Positions 20,398 to 31,921 of a stretch of DNA of 64,000 bases are shown in pieces. Source of the DNA: Antrodiella citrinella. Its lineage: Eukaryota > Basidiomycota > Agaricomycetes > Polyporales > Steccherinaceae. The stretch's first letter is position 1. Each line of letters opens with the position of its first letter. A program made the translations under genes and the position numbers. The notes below the pieces were generated by a model. That model worked only from the letters and a program-made list of their open reading frames with translations. It searched no databases and had not been told where the DNA came from. Location: NCBI GenBank assembly GCA_004802725.1, contig SGPM01000132.1, forward strand, positions 1 to 64,000, read 5' to 3'.

Positions 20398-22635
20398 TCA
20401 AGCCTTATACAGCGTATCGAGGAACGCCACAGCGACCCTTCCGACCATCGTCGGCCCGATCGCTGAGGATTGACCAAGACCTGGAGACGCAAGATATAAG
20501 AAAGGCCCACCGCAATAGAAGCAAGACTCTGCGTACCGTAGAGAGACACCATCGTGCCCTTCCCTGATGGGTTCTGCTTGGCATCCCGGATAGAATCTTT
20601 CAAGTCAGCGATGAAGGTGTCGACGTTCGGCGCACTCAGACGCTAGAGACAACGTTAATGGGTATGACCTGAAGATATATGAATTTACCACTTACAGTCA
20701 CTGCAATATGGACTGCGGCAGGCTCAGAGAGTGCGTTCAGGTGCCATCCACGCTTGGCCATGATGTCACCAACTTCCAGTACGTTGACCGCAGGATGCTT
20801 GGATCCGAAAGCTACAACGGAGGCAGGCGGGTTACCCAAGATGTAGAGTTCGGGAATCTCATCCTTGATCTTGACGATGATTTCCTTTGCAGCGCCGACG
20901 ATTTCTTTACAGGACTCGAGATATCCTCTAGACGATCACAATCAGCGTAAAGAGGACATCGGAGCAAATATCTAGCGTACTCAGTGCCCATGTAGTGAAG
21001 CGCTGCCCATGTGCCTGCGATCAGAGAGCCGGGTCTAAGATACATCATGTGTGAAGCATTATTATCATATTTTCTGAATGACATACCTTGAACCTGCGAT
21101 ACTTGGACTGGCATAAAGACCGCCGGCCCACGTAGATTGAACGTAGTATTGGAACTCACGCATCTCTGCATTGCGGTACATGATCACAGAGTTTCCCTAG
21201 AACTCGCCAAGTCAGTCTAGTTCCTGGCGGTGACAGGAGAAGAGGCGGATATACCTTGGGTGCAAATCCGTACTAGATACGGGGTTGTCAGTAAAGATGA
21301 AGCACAGCGATATGGTGGAAGATTACTTTGTGAGTATCGCAACTGATTGCTGTGACACCTTCGACCCTGAAGTCGAACGGTTCCACTGGATATCCCGCCT
21401 TCTCGAGGAAAGGCATAATGAAGCTTCCAAGACAGCAATCAACGTGTAATCCAACGTTGTACTTCTTTGCTAGTCTTCCGAGACCAAGGATATCATCTTG
21501 GTTACCATCCGGGAAGTTAATCGCAGAACCGACGACCTACGAGACGGCGTGAATACACCAGTTTGAGCCTAAACATAAGAATCAATGCGTACCATAATTG
21601 TGTTACCATTACTATGATCGAGAAGTTCAGTATGTGCACCACAAGGGAGAGCTTCAGGCACGTACATAGCACGTTCCATACGTTTCAAGTCCGCTTTACG
21701 AGTGACAGGGTTCACTGGTATAGCATGAATCTTGATCTTAAAATACTCTGCACCCTTCCAGAAAGTAACATGTGCTGATGCTGGCACAACGCTACACGAT
21801 GTACTTTAGTATCTAAACATGAGGAGAGAATTTGTGACATACATTTCGGGCTCTGTGATGCCTTTAGTGGCTCGCGCCCAATCACGATGTGTTTTGATTG
21901 ACATGAGGATAGACTCAGTTCCGCCGGCAGTGGTTGTTCCAGCTCCGTTCGGGTTGTTGTACAGTCTAAGACACATGGCAACAACCTCTGCCTCCATCTT
22001 GCGAATAGCAGGGAATACATCGGGGTGGAGAGGATTGGAGACGGTGTAACGCGCGAACGCATCCACAATGACCTTGCTCAGCTCGTCACCACCGTCTAAA
22101 TAGTCGAGGTTACGAAGAGTTATAGACTTTAATTGAGGTCGCAGACTTACGATAGACCGCGCCGGATATCTTCCCTTGCTTCCATCTATCTGTTTTACCA
22201 GATTCATCATCCATCTTGACCATCTCCTGCAATATCCATTCTGCGGATTGACCCTTCGCGGGTAGCGCAACATGACGTGTTACGTTGGGTCCTGTCGTCA
22301 CCAGCTGACTCTCGATTTCACGTCTTGTATTGCCAAGCTCCGAGTCGACCATCTTGCGCTTTGAAGGCAGTCGCAGCACTAGCAGAATTACTTGCTATTT
22401 CCGAACCAAATTAGTGTTGAATGACAGCATCACATATTCGGTAACGTACTCGCGATGCCCATTGCCAGAGCTCCTTCACAGTTGTGCGTATGCCTCGAGC
22501 GCGGAGATGACGATGCGCCTTCAGTGTCTGTGTAAGTAGCAGGTACACGAACACCGCAGTCTTGAGGGTGTCATATGTGCTCGCCAACGTTGGTCTACCC
22601 TTTCCAAGGGGGATGAGGGCGCGCACGCTGTCCAT
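20398..22635 (-). CDS. DPL1: sphingosine-1-phosphate lyase
   Basis: Pyridoxal-phosphate enzyme of the ER membrane that splits long-chain base phosphates into a fatty aldehyde and phosphoethanolamine, the exit step of sphingolipid breakdown. An N-terminal hydrophobic segment ([16 protein letters not shown]) would anchor it. Further on come [19 protein letters not shown] and [20 protein letters not shown], then [11 protein letters not shown] and the PLP-lysine motif SCDTHKYGFAPKG, then [12 protein letters not shown] and the C-terminal [16 protein letters not shown]. Together these are diagnostic. The last intron uses GTACGC after VSLYG, and the alternative reading straight through loses the conserved end. 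The start is placed at 22635 ([11 protein letters not shown]). An open frame extends somewhat upstream without an ATG, so a further 5' exon is possible. It is divergent from the muskelin gene. Confidence 0.93.
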
Positions 22636-23119
22636 GATGGCGTCGCGACGGTTGAAGATAGTGACTGCGAGAGCCAAGCGAGAGCTGAGCGGTCGGGATG
22701 TTCGGTTCGGCAAATAACCGGCGATTTCACGTTTGGTCCTGAGATATTAGATCAAGAGTTCAAGCTTTCAAGTTGGAACAGGCCCTTGCCAGACCAGTCT
22801 GAAATTCAGAGGACACGAGGACCTACGCCAAATATCAAAGATCTCAATATGTGTGAACGTTGTGAACAGCGGAGATACGATGGATGTAAAGATGAATCTG
22901 CAATTGCCAATTGACTTTGTAGACCCATTCAGATAAGCGCTGTTACGTAATTAGCACGCGCATCATGTATGCGCGCATGTCTGCTGTATTTGTCTCCTCG
23001 TCACTTCGTTTCCTCTTCCCGAACGACGATAATACTTGAGATACCTAATCTCGACGGCCTCTTCCTGGTTATTTCTAATTCTGGGTTATCTGTAATCAGC
23101 CCTTGATGCTAGCAGCAAT
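22636..23119. promoter_or_regulatory. divergent promoter region, 484 bases
   Basis: Separates the starts of the sphingosine-1-phosphate lyase gene (minus) and the muskelin gene (plus). It should hold both promoters and 5' leaders. Part near 22640-22740 may still be coding leader of the lyase. No sharp motif recognised. Confidence 0.4.
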
Positions 23120-26100
23120 ATGCTGACCGCCACCCATTCGCCGATTTTGCCACTGACCTATTCTGTTGCTGGATGTTCGGAACACAGTGGTCACTATGTC
23201 GCTAAGAATATCCTTGTCGATAACCCCATGGACCAAGGGAGCAGATGGAGTGGCGCGTACCAAGCTTCCAACATCAAGCAGTGGATGCTGTTAAAGCTAG
23301 ATCAGCCTTCTATCCTCAGTGAGTACCACTTAGTTCTAAGAGTGTCGCGTTGGGTCTCATCAGAAGTTGATCTTCAGGAACCTTGACATTCGGAAAGGTT
23401 AGCATCAATCCTCTTGTGTATGGATCTTTGCATGACTGAAAGGGGTTGGTCAGTTTCATAGAGGTACGGTCTGCGGTCGTCATCTGTACATGCACGGTCC
23501 TCACTTGTGGCGTCCCAAGCACATCCATGCAACATGAAAGAGTTCAAGCTTTTTGTCGGAGAGACAGAGGAGAGTATGACTGAAGTCTTACACGCTGGCC
23601 TGCGGAACGATCATGTCGCGGAGACCTTCAGCATTCGACATCGTAACAGCGCCGGCGTGCCATTTCCGACGCGTTTTGTGAAGATAGTGCCACTCTCGTA
23701 AGCTTTACTTTGAATTTGTGAATATGAGCACACTCTTTGATTGAAAAATAGCGCGCACGGTCAGAGCTTTCACACTTCGATATGGCATGTAAGAATGACC
23801 GGACTTACCGACGAGAAGACTGTTCAGCAAGCTCGTATAAAGCACGAAGAGGTCCCGATCTGTTACATTCTTACCGCACAGAGACTCACCCTCACCTTCG
23901 CAGTATAAAGATTCCATGATCCTGCGGCACATTCTCAAACATCTCCGCCAGCGCCGATTACTGGGCTCATATCAATCTATTCTCTCTCACACAGGGTTCG
24001 GACACCCGTCTACAGTCCAGAAGTTCGAACATACCACCGTCTCTTCCTTACACACTGCTCTCGTGCTCGGCGGAAAGTTCCAAGATGCAGAGGAATTGCT
24101 CGCGTCTTGCGCCGCAGAGGGTCTATTCTCCTCCTCTATCCTCTCTTTCCAGCCCTTCACGGCATGGTCTCGTATCAAAATCGTTCCAGACAGTGACACT
24201 GACAATGTCACAACACGACCGAGCGCACGAGGCGGGCACGCAATGTGTTTGGATAAGGCAAACGACCTTATCTATTTGTTCGGCGGATGGGACGGCAAGA
24301 AGAGTTTACAGGATTTTTGGGTCTGGAGTATTTCCGACACGAAGTGGGGTTACCTTGGATCGAATGGACCAGCGCCGAGAGCATGTCACAAGATGGTGTT
24401 TGACGAGAAGTCAGGAGATATATACCTCTTTGGGAGACTGGACGAGAACGGCTCATCGGAATACACACCCTCACCGACGAGTACTACCAGGTCAGGCAAT
24501 CGTACGGCCTTTTCGGAGCCTCCACCGAGTCGTCGAGGTAGCTCTGCGGGTCCATCAAATGTCCCAGAGGATACTCGACAATCGTCGCCAACGAAGCCTA
24601 GTGCATTTTGTGCTGAATTCTACTGTTATCACACCAGAGGACCGAACGCTGGTATATGGGACCTCGTGTCGTCCGATACCCTAGTACGCGTATTTAATTG
24701 TATACTCGCGTGTTCATGCTGAAATTGGCGTGCGCATACAGCTCGACGGAGGACCGCCGCTCGTATTTGATCATCAAATGGTGATACATAACAAGTCTCA
24801 GATGATATACGTTTCCGGAGGTCGTATTGTCGACGGGGACTGGGATTCTGTCAAGTACTCTGGTGTATATAGCTATAACGTGCGGACCAGCACATGGAAG
24901 CTTCTGCAGTCAGTTTATTTGATGCTTTTGGTTCAATTATGCATGCTTACGCACCACTTTTTCAGGCCAATAGACCTTCTCAACGTGCACCCGAGCATCC
25001 CTCCACGATTTGGTGAGAATGGCCATACCATACTTCTAGTCAACACTTTCCTGATCCTATTACCAGGTCACTCCATGGTGCTGGACACATTTTCGGACAC
25101 GCTTTTCATTTTCGGCGGTCAGCGAGATGAAAAGTACCTCGCGGATATGTATGCCTACCATATCCCCACGGATAGCGTCACCGAGATATATCCCAACTTC
25201 GCAGCATCCGGCGGCCCCAATGCTTGTTTTACCCAGCGAGCAGTGGTTGACCCAGATTTGAAGGAAATATATGTGTGAGTGACATGTATATGTGATATCA
25301 GAGTCATGGGTTAAGTCATTCTCCAGCTTTTGTGGGTTGACAAAAGGTCCGCCAGGCGCGTCGAGCATATTGGAGACCGATGCCCCGTATTGGGTCTACC
25401 GCTACGAGCGGCCTGAACGACCAGGTGTTTGGACCAAACTCATCCCATCAACTGTCCCAGAGTTGTCTGACACAGCACAAACCGACGACGCGCCAATCCC
25501 TCGGTATGCTCACCAAGTCGTGTATGACCCGCGTTCCAAGGTGATCTACATGCATGGCGGAAACGCGGGGATGGAGAAAGAAGTGGTAGTACCGATGAGC
25601 GACTTCGCGCCAGCGGAAGGACAGCGAGAAGGACAGCGACAGGATAGCGACTCGGAACGCACTGCCGTTTCAGAGACAAGGTATCGTGTGCTGAGGGGAC
25701 ACTCGACCATGGAGAGCCCTGCGGCCGATTACGGACACGAAGCTGAGATGAGCGAAGACAATGAAGGGACCGGGGATAGGTTGGACGATTTTTGGACTAT
25801 GCGGTTGCAACGGTGAGTGTTGTGTTTCTGAGGCGTAGCGCCCTCCGCTATTCCGTATGTCTCTCATCTGCTTTCGGTGACAGACCCTCAACTGCGGAGA
25901 TTGTGAGGCGAGGGAAATATCTTATCCGACAACAGCGGTATGTTATCTACACTTCTTTCTAAAGAACCAACATTCAATGCTCGAACACCTATCCCAGATT
26001 CCGAGAAATGTGCGAAGACACGCCACCCGTTACGGCCCTCGCGTATTTACAGACGGAGGTATCCTCTGTGGTGGACCACAGTGACTCTGAAGAGGCTAGA

Positions 26101-26502
26101 GTCTTCAGATCGCTTCTATCGCATTTACTCACGCCGGCCCCCAAGCTAATGCCCGGTCTGACGCCTCTAGAACATTCAAACTCGGCAACGCAGAAGCGCA
26201 AACGGTCGCCCGAAGAGGTAATGATAGTTGACGAGGATGAGGTGATGGAAGAAGAACCGGAAGACGCGACTGACCGTGACAATGGCATGGACGCGGAACC
26301 CATCCACCCTGTGGTATCGTTCCAGCGCGATGCCACAGAAGAGCTGTCCGATGTTGATCATCCATATCCCAGTCCTGAACGGTACAAACAAAGAACGGAG
26401 GTTTTTGAGCAGCTGATGAAGTTCATCAACGAGGACGCGAGGCAACCGGAGCAGAACCTCTGGGATATGATTGATGTAGATTATCTGGGCGCAAAACAAT
26501 GA
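23120..26502 (+). CDS. muskelin homologue (discoidin-like, LisH/CTLH, kelch repeats)
   Basis: Muskelin is a kelch-repeat subunit of the GID/CTLH ubiquitin ligase in animals, where it recruits substrates. The N-terminal discoidin-like domain shows YVAKNILVDNPMDQGSRWSG and, spliced together, LRTLTFGKFHRAHPCNMKEF. It then continues to RFVKIVPLSAHGQSFHTSIW. The LisH/CTLH part follows (MILRHILKHLRQRRLLGSYQ to ALVLGGKFQDAEELL). Kelch repeats include DLIYLFGGWDGKKSLQDFWV, MIYVSGGRIVDGDWDSVKYS, LFIFGGQRDEKYLADMYAYH and VIYMHGGNAG. The C-terminal part has an acidic, Lys/Arg-flanked insert (TQKRKRSPEEV). About twelve introns. The FHRA residues come from a predicted 10-base exon at 23454-23463. One intron uses a weak GTCCCG donor near 23850. 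The frame ends at YLGAKQ. Confidence 0.92.
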
Positions 26503-26585
26503 ACTGCATGTACCGTTGCGTAGAGGGGACCGTTGGAAGTATAAAATACGATTGAATGGAATACGCGCATGTGCTCGCCAGCGGC

Positions 26586-27228
26586 CTATTCATCCAAGTT
26601 GATCGCGCGACCGAATTTTGCGTACAGAGTTAGCTTGAGCTCCTTCATCTCTTTGTTAATATCTTCCGATGATGATGCAAGATTTGAGAGCTCCTTGTCC
26701 AGTTGTGCTTGGTCTCGTTCCAATCTCTTCATGGCACGTGCGTGCGAGATGTGCAGGAAAGCCTCTCCTACTCGATACCTAGCGGACAAAAACGGCTGGC
26801 TCGATTCAAATGGACACAAGCATAATCAATGTATACGTACATCACCAATTGGTCTTCATCCTCCGGCAGTTCCAGTTCTGTAGCGAGGTCGACCAATGCC
26901 TCTTTCTCTTGCTGTTCACCCTCCACGTCAGTGCATCGCTTCCCTTTCGACATGCAGCGGACAGAAGCTGACCTGGAGATTCTCAATCTTTTCCTCCAAC
27001 GCTTTCAGACGCGTGTTCAGCTTTGAGAACGAGTTGATGCGTTGCTGATCCTCTGCAAAGGAAAGATCGAGTAAGCGCGTGCGTATTGGTTTCAATTTCA
27101 GCACGTACCCCAAGTCACCTCAGCACCATCTTCGGCCTCATCTTCCTGTTGTATCTACATACCAAATGTGAGAACAACGACCAGAGACGCGGCATGCAGT
27201 GAATAGCATATAGACTTACCATACGCAT
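26586..27228 (-). CDS. prefoldin subunit 4
   Basis: Beta-type subunit of the hexameric prefoldin (GimC) chaperone, which hands unfolded actin and tubulin to the CCT chaperonin. Exons read MRM, then IQQEDEAEDGAEVTW, then EDQQRINSFSKLNTRLKALE and EKIENLQ. After a longer intron, LVDLATELELPEDED and the RVGEAFLHISHARAMKRLE block follow. The last part is the C-terminal coiled coil ending KELKLTLYAKFGRAINLDE. The order coiled coil, beta hairpin, coiled coil and the ending AKFGRAINL are typical for subunit 4. Five exons, short introns. The gene ends only about 80 bases from the end of the muskelin gene, so the two are convergent. Confidence 0.92.
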
Positions 27229-27881
27229 GATGGTCGCCACAACTGTGTGTTCCAAGTCAAGCCGAANGATCGCGATAGGCACACTAGTCTTCCACGTGCA
27301 ATTAGACGCTCATTGTTCCCGCGACATCTTCCGCGTCTCTTTACNTCTCTTGCGCCGAAGTTGCGGCCAGTGGCGCAACCGACCTCCGTCGACCCTGGTT
27401 ACAACTTCATCCTGCTGATAAGTGCTGTCGCTAAAATTTGTCTAGACTTCTGGATTGCTCGTACGACTTACGNGTCACGAGAACAAAGCACACTTAGGTC
27501 GATCGGGGCGCATAAAATCAAACATGGATCCATCAACACCCATGACGGTATGTTTGACCAACAAAATACAAGAACAACCACATCTGGGCATCCGACTCCC
27601 TTGTTCTTTCTTTGCGTACTGTCCCTGTGAATACCTCGCGCTTTCCATTACGCTNGGGCTTCGGTAGAATCTACTGAAAGTATACTCGGAACCATCACGA
27701 CGAATTNGCTTATCCGAACATGTGTTGCGCTCGAGCTCTATAAAACCAGTTAGATGAGGCTGNTAGTTCGCCANNNTCAGGNCGTGCCTTTTCCTCNATC
27801 GTCTCCAGTCTTCACGANCTGTTCTATCGCTTTGCAACGTCCTCAGATACATTTTCGATATACCCTCTTTCCAATCAAGCA
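27229..27881. other. intergenic region with scattered Ns
   Basis: Holds the promoter of the prefoldin gene and the leader of the next plus-strand gene. A minus-strand open frame across 27475-27945 is full of Ns and overlaps the promoter side. I found no motif and did not call it. Confidence 0.4.
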
Positions 27882-28989
27882 ATGGCTGTCTATTCCAACA
27901 TGAACGTCTTCTCCGATATACCCCTAGAGACTCCCCAGTCAGCATATCTTCCCATGCTTCCGGTAAGTTTGANATACATGCAAACCCCCATGCGTGTCAC
28001 TCACACATTCCCATAGATGCGATGCTCCTTCTCCAAGGTCAGGCACTCTGATACCGAGTCGCCGCGCACGCGCCGGGAGCCTACGTACCACAGCGACGTC
28101 CAGTGGCGGACCCAGATTTGGTCTAACGACGACAAAGAAAATTGCCACCCTCACGAACACATTGANGGCNCCGTCCTGTCCCGCATCTCGCCTTTGGAGG
28201 CACTACCTCTGGACATCAAGTCCCTTGAGGATCATTGTGCCCTTTCAGAGGGTGANGGATACATCATGGACGTAGATGGTACGTTTTACGTGCAGTCAAA
28301 GTNATTGTTGGTCTCAATTTTCTCCAGACTTCCTGTCAAGCAGCGGCTCCGAGTCCTCGGCTACATCTTCAGTCAAAGATACTCCGACGTTGAGGGAAAA
28401 ACGGCTCCTGTCTAAGTCACCGCACTTGAAGGACCTCCAAATTTACGTCCCTCCNACTCACAGCGAATATCTTCCCGCTTCGNCTGTAGTCGTCGGATCC
28501 TCTGATTTCGTTGTCTGGGTGGACGCNCTTNTATCCAGTNTATATACCATCCCTCTTTTCGGTCNGTCAACTGCNATTTTGACATGCTATCAACAATCTG
28601 ACATTTTTCGGTACGCAGCTGCAGAAGCGCGTCGGTGCTTGCTTGCCGTGGCCAACAACCCTACCGAAGANGGTTTTCAGGCTGCTTATGCCCTTATTCG
28701 GGACCCATACCTCATCGAAGAGTTCACAGACAGGCTTGCCCTCCATGTGATCCACTTCAGTGACGAGGAAAGTAACTCAGACGGATTGCGCTCGGCCTGG
28801 AGCGATTCCGCATGCTCCGAATNTTCTGACGAAGGCACCTCCCCTTCTGACGTTGCTTTGGACGTCCTTCGTTCCATAGACGACGCCATAGACGAGNTAT
28901 CCGCTCTTACCTCTACGTTCCCTGTCTTTTCTGACGAGCAGCTCGAGGAGGTGGATATCACGGACATCTACGACTCTCCTTTCCTTTGA
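27882..28989 (+). CDS. unrecognised acidic, Ser-rich protein
   Basis: No family recognised. Three exons (27882-27962, 28017-28278, 28328-28989) give 334 residues with exact phase agreement. That, with a long final open exon, is the support. The N-terminal half is polar and Ser/Glu-rich (SSSGSESSATSSVKD) and probably disordered. A central part looks folded (FRYAAAEARRCLLAVANNP, then LIRDPYLIEEFTDRLALH). The C-terminal part is strongly acidic (EEVDITDIYDSPF). No signal peptide or membrane span. The acidic/Ser-rich tail would suit a regulatory or transcription-linked protein, but this is only a guess. About nine codons contain Ns. Confidence 0.6.
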
Positions 28990-29081
28990 TTGGACCTCAT
29001 GACCCTCACACTCATTCATAGAATCCACCTCGTATAAAACTCGTGTAATCTTCGGACTTCTGCTGTTTTTCCCGCTTTTGT

Positions 29082-29408
29082 TCATAGCACCTCTCTTCTC
29101 TGTCGTTCTTTGTGCTTGCTCTCTAGTTGACTCGTCTCGAAACCTTGTAGCCTTAGTCTCGTATCCTGTCGTTGCTCTGTCACCCCTCCATCTGTGTTTA
29201 GGACTACGGTCTCATATTCTATATTGTCGTCCCTGCTTTGCATAAATCCTGCTTCTCCGTATTCATCGTACCCTGTGATAGTCGCATGATTGCGCGTTAA
29301 ACGCCCAATCCGGCCAGTGTGGCGAGTGCTTCTACGGAAGATGCAGTTCATGCAACGGCTGAAAAAACATCGCAAGCAATCACCAAGGCAACGTCCAACG
29401 TGATTGAA
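29082..29408 (-). CDS. possible small Cys-rich-headed protein
   Basis: A single-exon frame of 108 codons from an ATG at 29408. The first 27 residues contain six Cys and several Arg in an amphipathic pattern (CLGDCLRCFFSRCMNCIF), like a membrane-associated, possibly palmitoylated head. The remainder is polar and charged with an Arg/Glu/Lys-rich end. No homologue known to me. It is convergent with the previous gene, about 90 bases away. The composition looks coding, but length alone does not prove it. Confidence 0.35.
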   Translation of the reverse strand, partial: FNHVGRCLGDCLRCFFSRCMNCIFRRSTRHTGRIGRLTRNHATITGYDEYGEAGFMQSRDDNIEYETVVLNTDGGVTEQRQDTRLRLQGFETSQLESKHKERQRREVL

Positions 29409-30548
29409 CATCAGCTTGACGCGGCTATCCCGTGCGAATACAAGTACTGGTACCGCAGCTTTCGGGATTTGTATACAGGCTTACCAACTTGAAAGTTGGT
29501 GATCATAGCGATAGGATGAGCCCAAACGACAGACGAAATGCAGTGCTGCTGGAGGCAGATATTTCTAAATCCTTGATTTATTTTCACCATGCGATGAATT
29601 TTACGAACGAGAGATGTATTACAGACGAACATAGGATGGCTGAGGATGGCTGAAGCCTGGGAGATCGGCATTGGATCGGCACCACGTGGAATATGGCGCC
29701 GATGCTCGCCACAATCGCGATTCGAGACTTTCGCTCGAATTGACTCTCTTTGTCTCAGGCTTTTGTCTTTTTCTCAGCTTCGTCGGTTCACTAGCCCTAC
29801 GTTTGGTGTCTTCCGTGGTCGAAGCCTCAAAGCAATCTACCTGATATCATGATGCAGGATCACAATCCCTTCGGTCTGCAATTGTATTCAACGTGACGTG
29901 GCTAGAGATCTATCTAATTGTCACTGGAGGCTTTTTTCCCTGGCTGGTTCACCTTTTCCACTTCAAGGGAACGATAATGCACCATGTTACGACATGGTGT
30001 TTTCCATGAAACAGGAGACGTCGCTTATGTACCCCAGTTTGCAACCTTTGCAACTTCCCTCTTGTGGCGGTCCTTGTTCAGTTGGTGTGTCGCGCGTTGT
30101 GTTTTTCTGGGTGCCCGCTGACCGAACACCATGGGTGACTATGGACCGCCGACACTTCCCTGTGTTCCTCAAACTTCAGGACCCCCTAGGCGTCGCGTGA
30201 GAAGTACAATTGCCTAGAAATCTGCGCGATTGCGCCAACACTGGCCGAACAGAGGTGCGAAACAAAAAGGTCGCCAGGGCCCAGCATTTTCTTCTTGTTT
30301 ATGGTGCGCTTACTCGTTTCTATGGGCTCGGACTCTTGCACTAACTGTCTATGTCATAGAACGTGTTTGTCCTATGTCTTTGACCCTCGACATACATGTA
30401 TAAGAGAACGACGACAGGGTATGAGGGGACACAACGACCCGCCTTCCGTTGAACGGATCTCACGACAACACGACACCCTTAGAGAAGACAGCAGCGCTGT
30501 CAAGGTTTAGCATACATACTCTCCGCCGACTAATCAACATTCACTACG
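29409..30548. other. intergenic region without a supported gene
   Basis: About 1.1 kb upstream of the next plus-strand gene. Plus-strand frames at 29646-29852 and 29898-30200 show no motif and no splice continuity. No RNA gene recognised. Confidence 0.45.
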
Positions 30549-31559
30549 ATGGCCTCTAATTGGTATCCCTCTCCTGCTCTCTCTCGTGCGTGTGCACTAT
30601 TCATTCATACATATATGCGATCTTTCATAGGCTAACTTCTTGACATAGATGCGTCCTCTAGCTCTGGAGCTCCGCTATGTCGAAGGTGCCAGACACCTCA
30701 AGCAGACTCCTCTGATCTTGAGGGCTACGACTACTTATGCCGCTGCGGCCGCTACTCCCCTACGAACAGTCTACGTCTTGAAAACTACACCATGGCAGAA
30801 GAACGACCGCGGATCACAAAGGGTGCAAAGGAGAGGCTTGTACGATGTACGTCATTCTGTTGTTATCCGAATCATACACGTAGTTAACCGTTCCAAAGAT
30901 GTACACGTCAATTTTAAGATCACGGTTCCTACGATGCCTTATAACGAAGATGAGGAACACCGAGATTCTGACTGTGATGTCCTAGGTCAGCATGATTTAA
31001 CCGTTTGACTACACTGTTTGGCTCACTCGCCCTCTTTGCCATAGAGTATACTGGGAAATCACGAGCGCGCCGTTATAGGCCCTTGCCTCCGGATGAAAAC
31101 CAATCGCGCTCCCCCAGCCCGGTACCTAGTCACAGTTCACGGCGCACTTCAAGGGAAACAACTCCTGGTCTTACGCATGACAAGCACATGCCTTTGCCTG
31201 AACACGAGTTCTACTACATCAACGAGGAGCGGCACGTACAACAGCAGCATCCCGCTGAAGCTGATAGATTCCATATGTGGCTGCAGTCCGTGCTTTCCGA
31301 TGTCTACCCTCCAAACCAAGGTGAGTCAGAGTCCACGAGTCATTTCAAGGCGTAAAACTCAATTTGCCTCTAGTTGAATTGGTTCGCAGGCAGCTGTTGA
31401 GCATGCCCTTGTATCCCGACGCAATCCAGCAAGACGTCATTCAGAGCCTTCTTCCCGAGGGTATGGACATCGTCTTTCTGCATCTGCGACGACCACAGAA
31501 AGGACGACAGAGTCATCAGTTCCCGAGTTCCCATCGTCCCCATTTTTAAACGCACATAA
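30549..31559 (+). CDS. unrecognised protein with a short Cys-rich, zinc-ribbon-like N-terminus
   Basis: No family recognised. The model has about six exons. Exon 1 (30549-30585) starts MASNWYPSPALS and joins in phase to 30649. The second exon carries CRRCQTPQ and YLCRCGRY, four Cys spaced C-x2-C and C-x1-C that could bind zinc. The next exons read VNFKITVPTMPYNEDEEHRD and EYTGKSRARRYRPLPPDENQ, then a Ser/Arg/Pro stretch and DRFHMWLQSVLSDVYPPNQ. The last part has VRRQLLSMPLYPDAIQQDVI, and after a further small intron the frame ends IVPIFKRT. Reading through that last intron instead gives a stop at 31547-31549. All other junctions fit GT-AG and phase. Confidence 0.55.
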
Positions 31560-31921
31560 GCCGGACTTCGTTCATCACATTCCTTCATGTAGCATTGCTG
31601 TCAGGGACTCACTCACGCATACCCTACATCTTCTGTGTCTCTTGCATTGTAGCATATTTATTTTCCTACCTTGTAGCTTCTTTCGCTTTGTTCTTTTATG
31701 CTGTCAGTGTATGCACGTGTATGTACCATGCCTTACATGTATCACATTTTTGCCCGAAGGCACGATCACACCTGAGAAGTTGTGAATCAAATTTGGTGAA
31801 TCGTTAGCGACACGAGCAAAGTAATAAGTTAGGATGCCGTCTATCGGATGATTAACCAAGATGGTCCGTATTAGGCTGAGGATATCTTTTACGGGAGAAA
31901 CGTCCTCGTCCCTGAGGAAGG
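31560..31921. other. convergent intergenic region
   Basis: 3' flanks of the previous gene and of the mitochondrial carrier gene. No coding frame or repeat is supported here. Confidence 0.4.

Noticed and set aside
20388..20603. Read-through C-terminus of the sphingosine-1-phosphate lyase.
   Set aside because: The intron starting GTACGC after VSLYG restores the conserved [16 protein letters not shown] end.
23316..23528. Minus-strand frame in the first introns of muskelin.
   Set aside because: It lies opposite well-supported muskelin exons and a micro-exon; no motif or codon pattern supports it.
27475..27945. Minus-strand 156-codon frame between prefoldin and the next gene.
   Set aside because: It holds many Ns, has no recognisable motif and overlaps the leader and first exon of the plus-strand gene at 27882.
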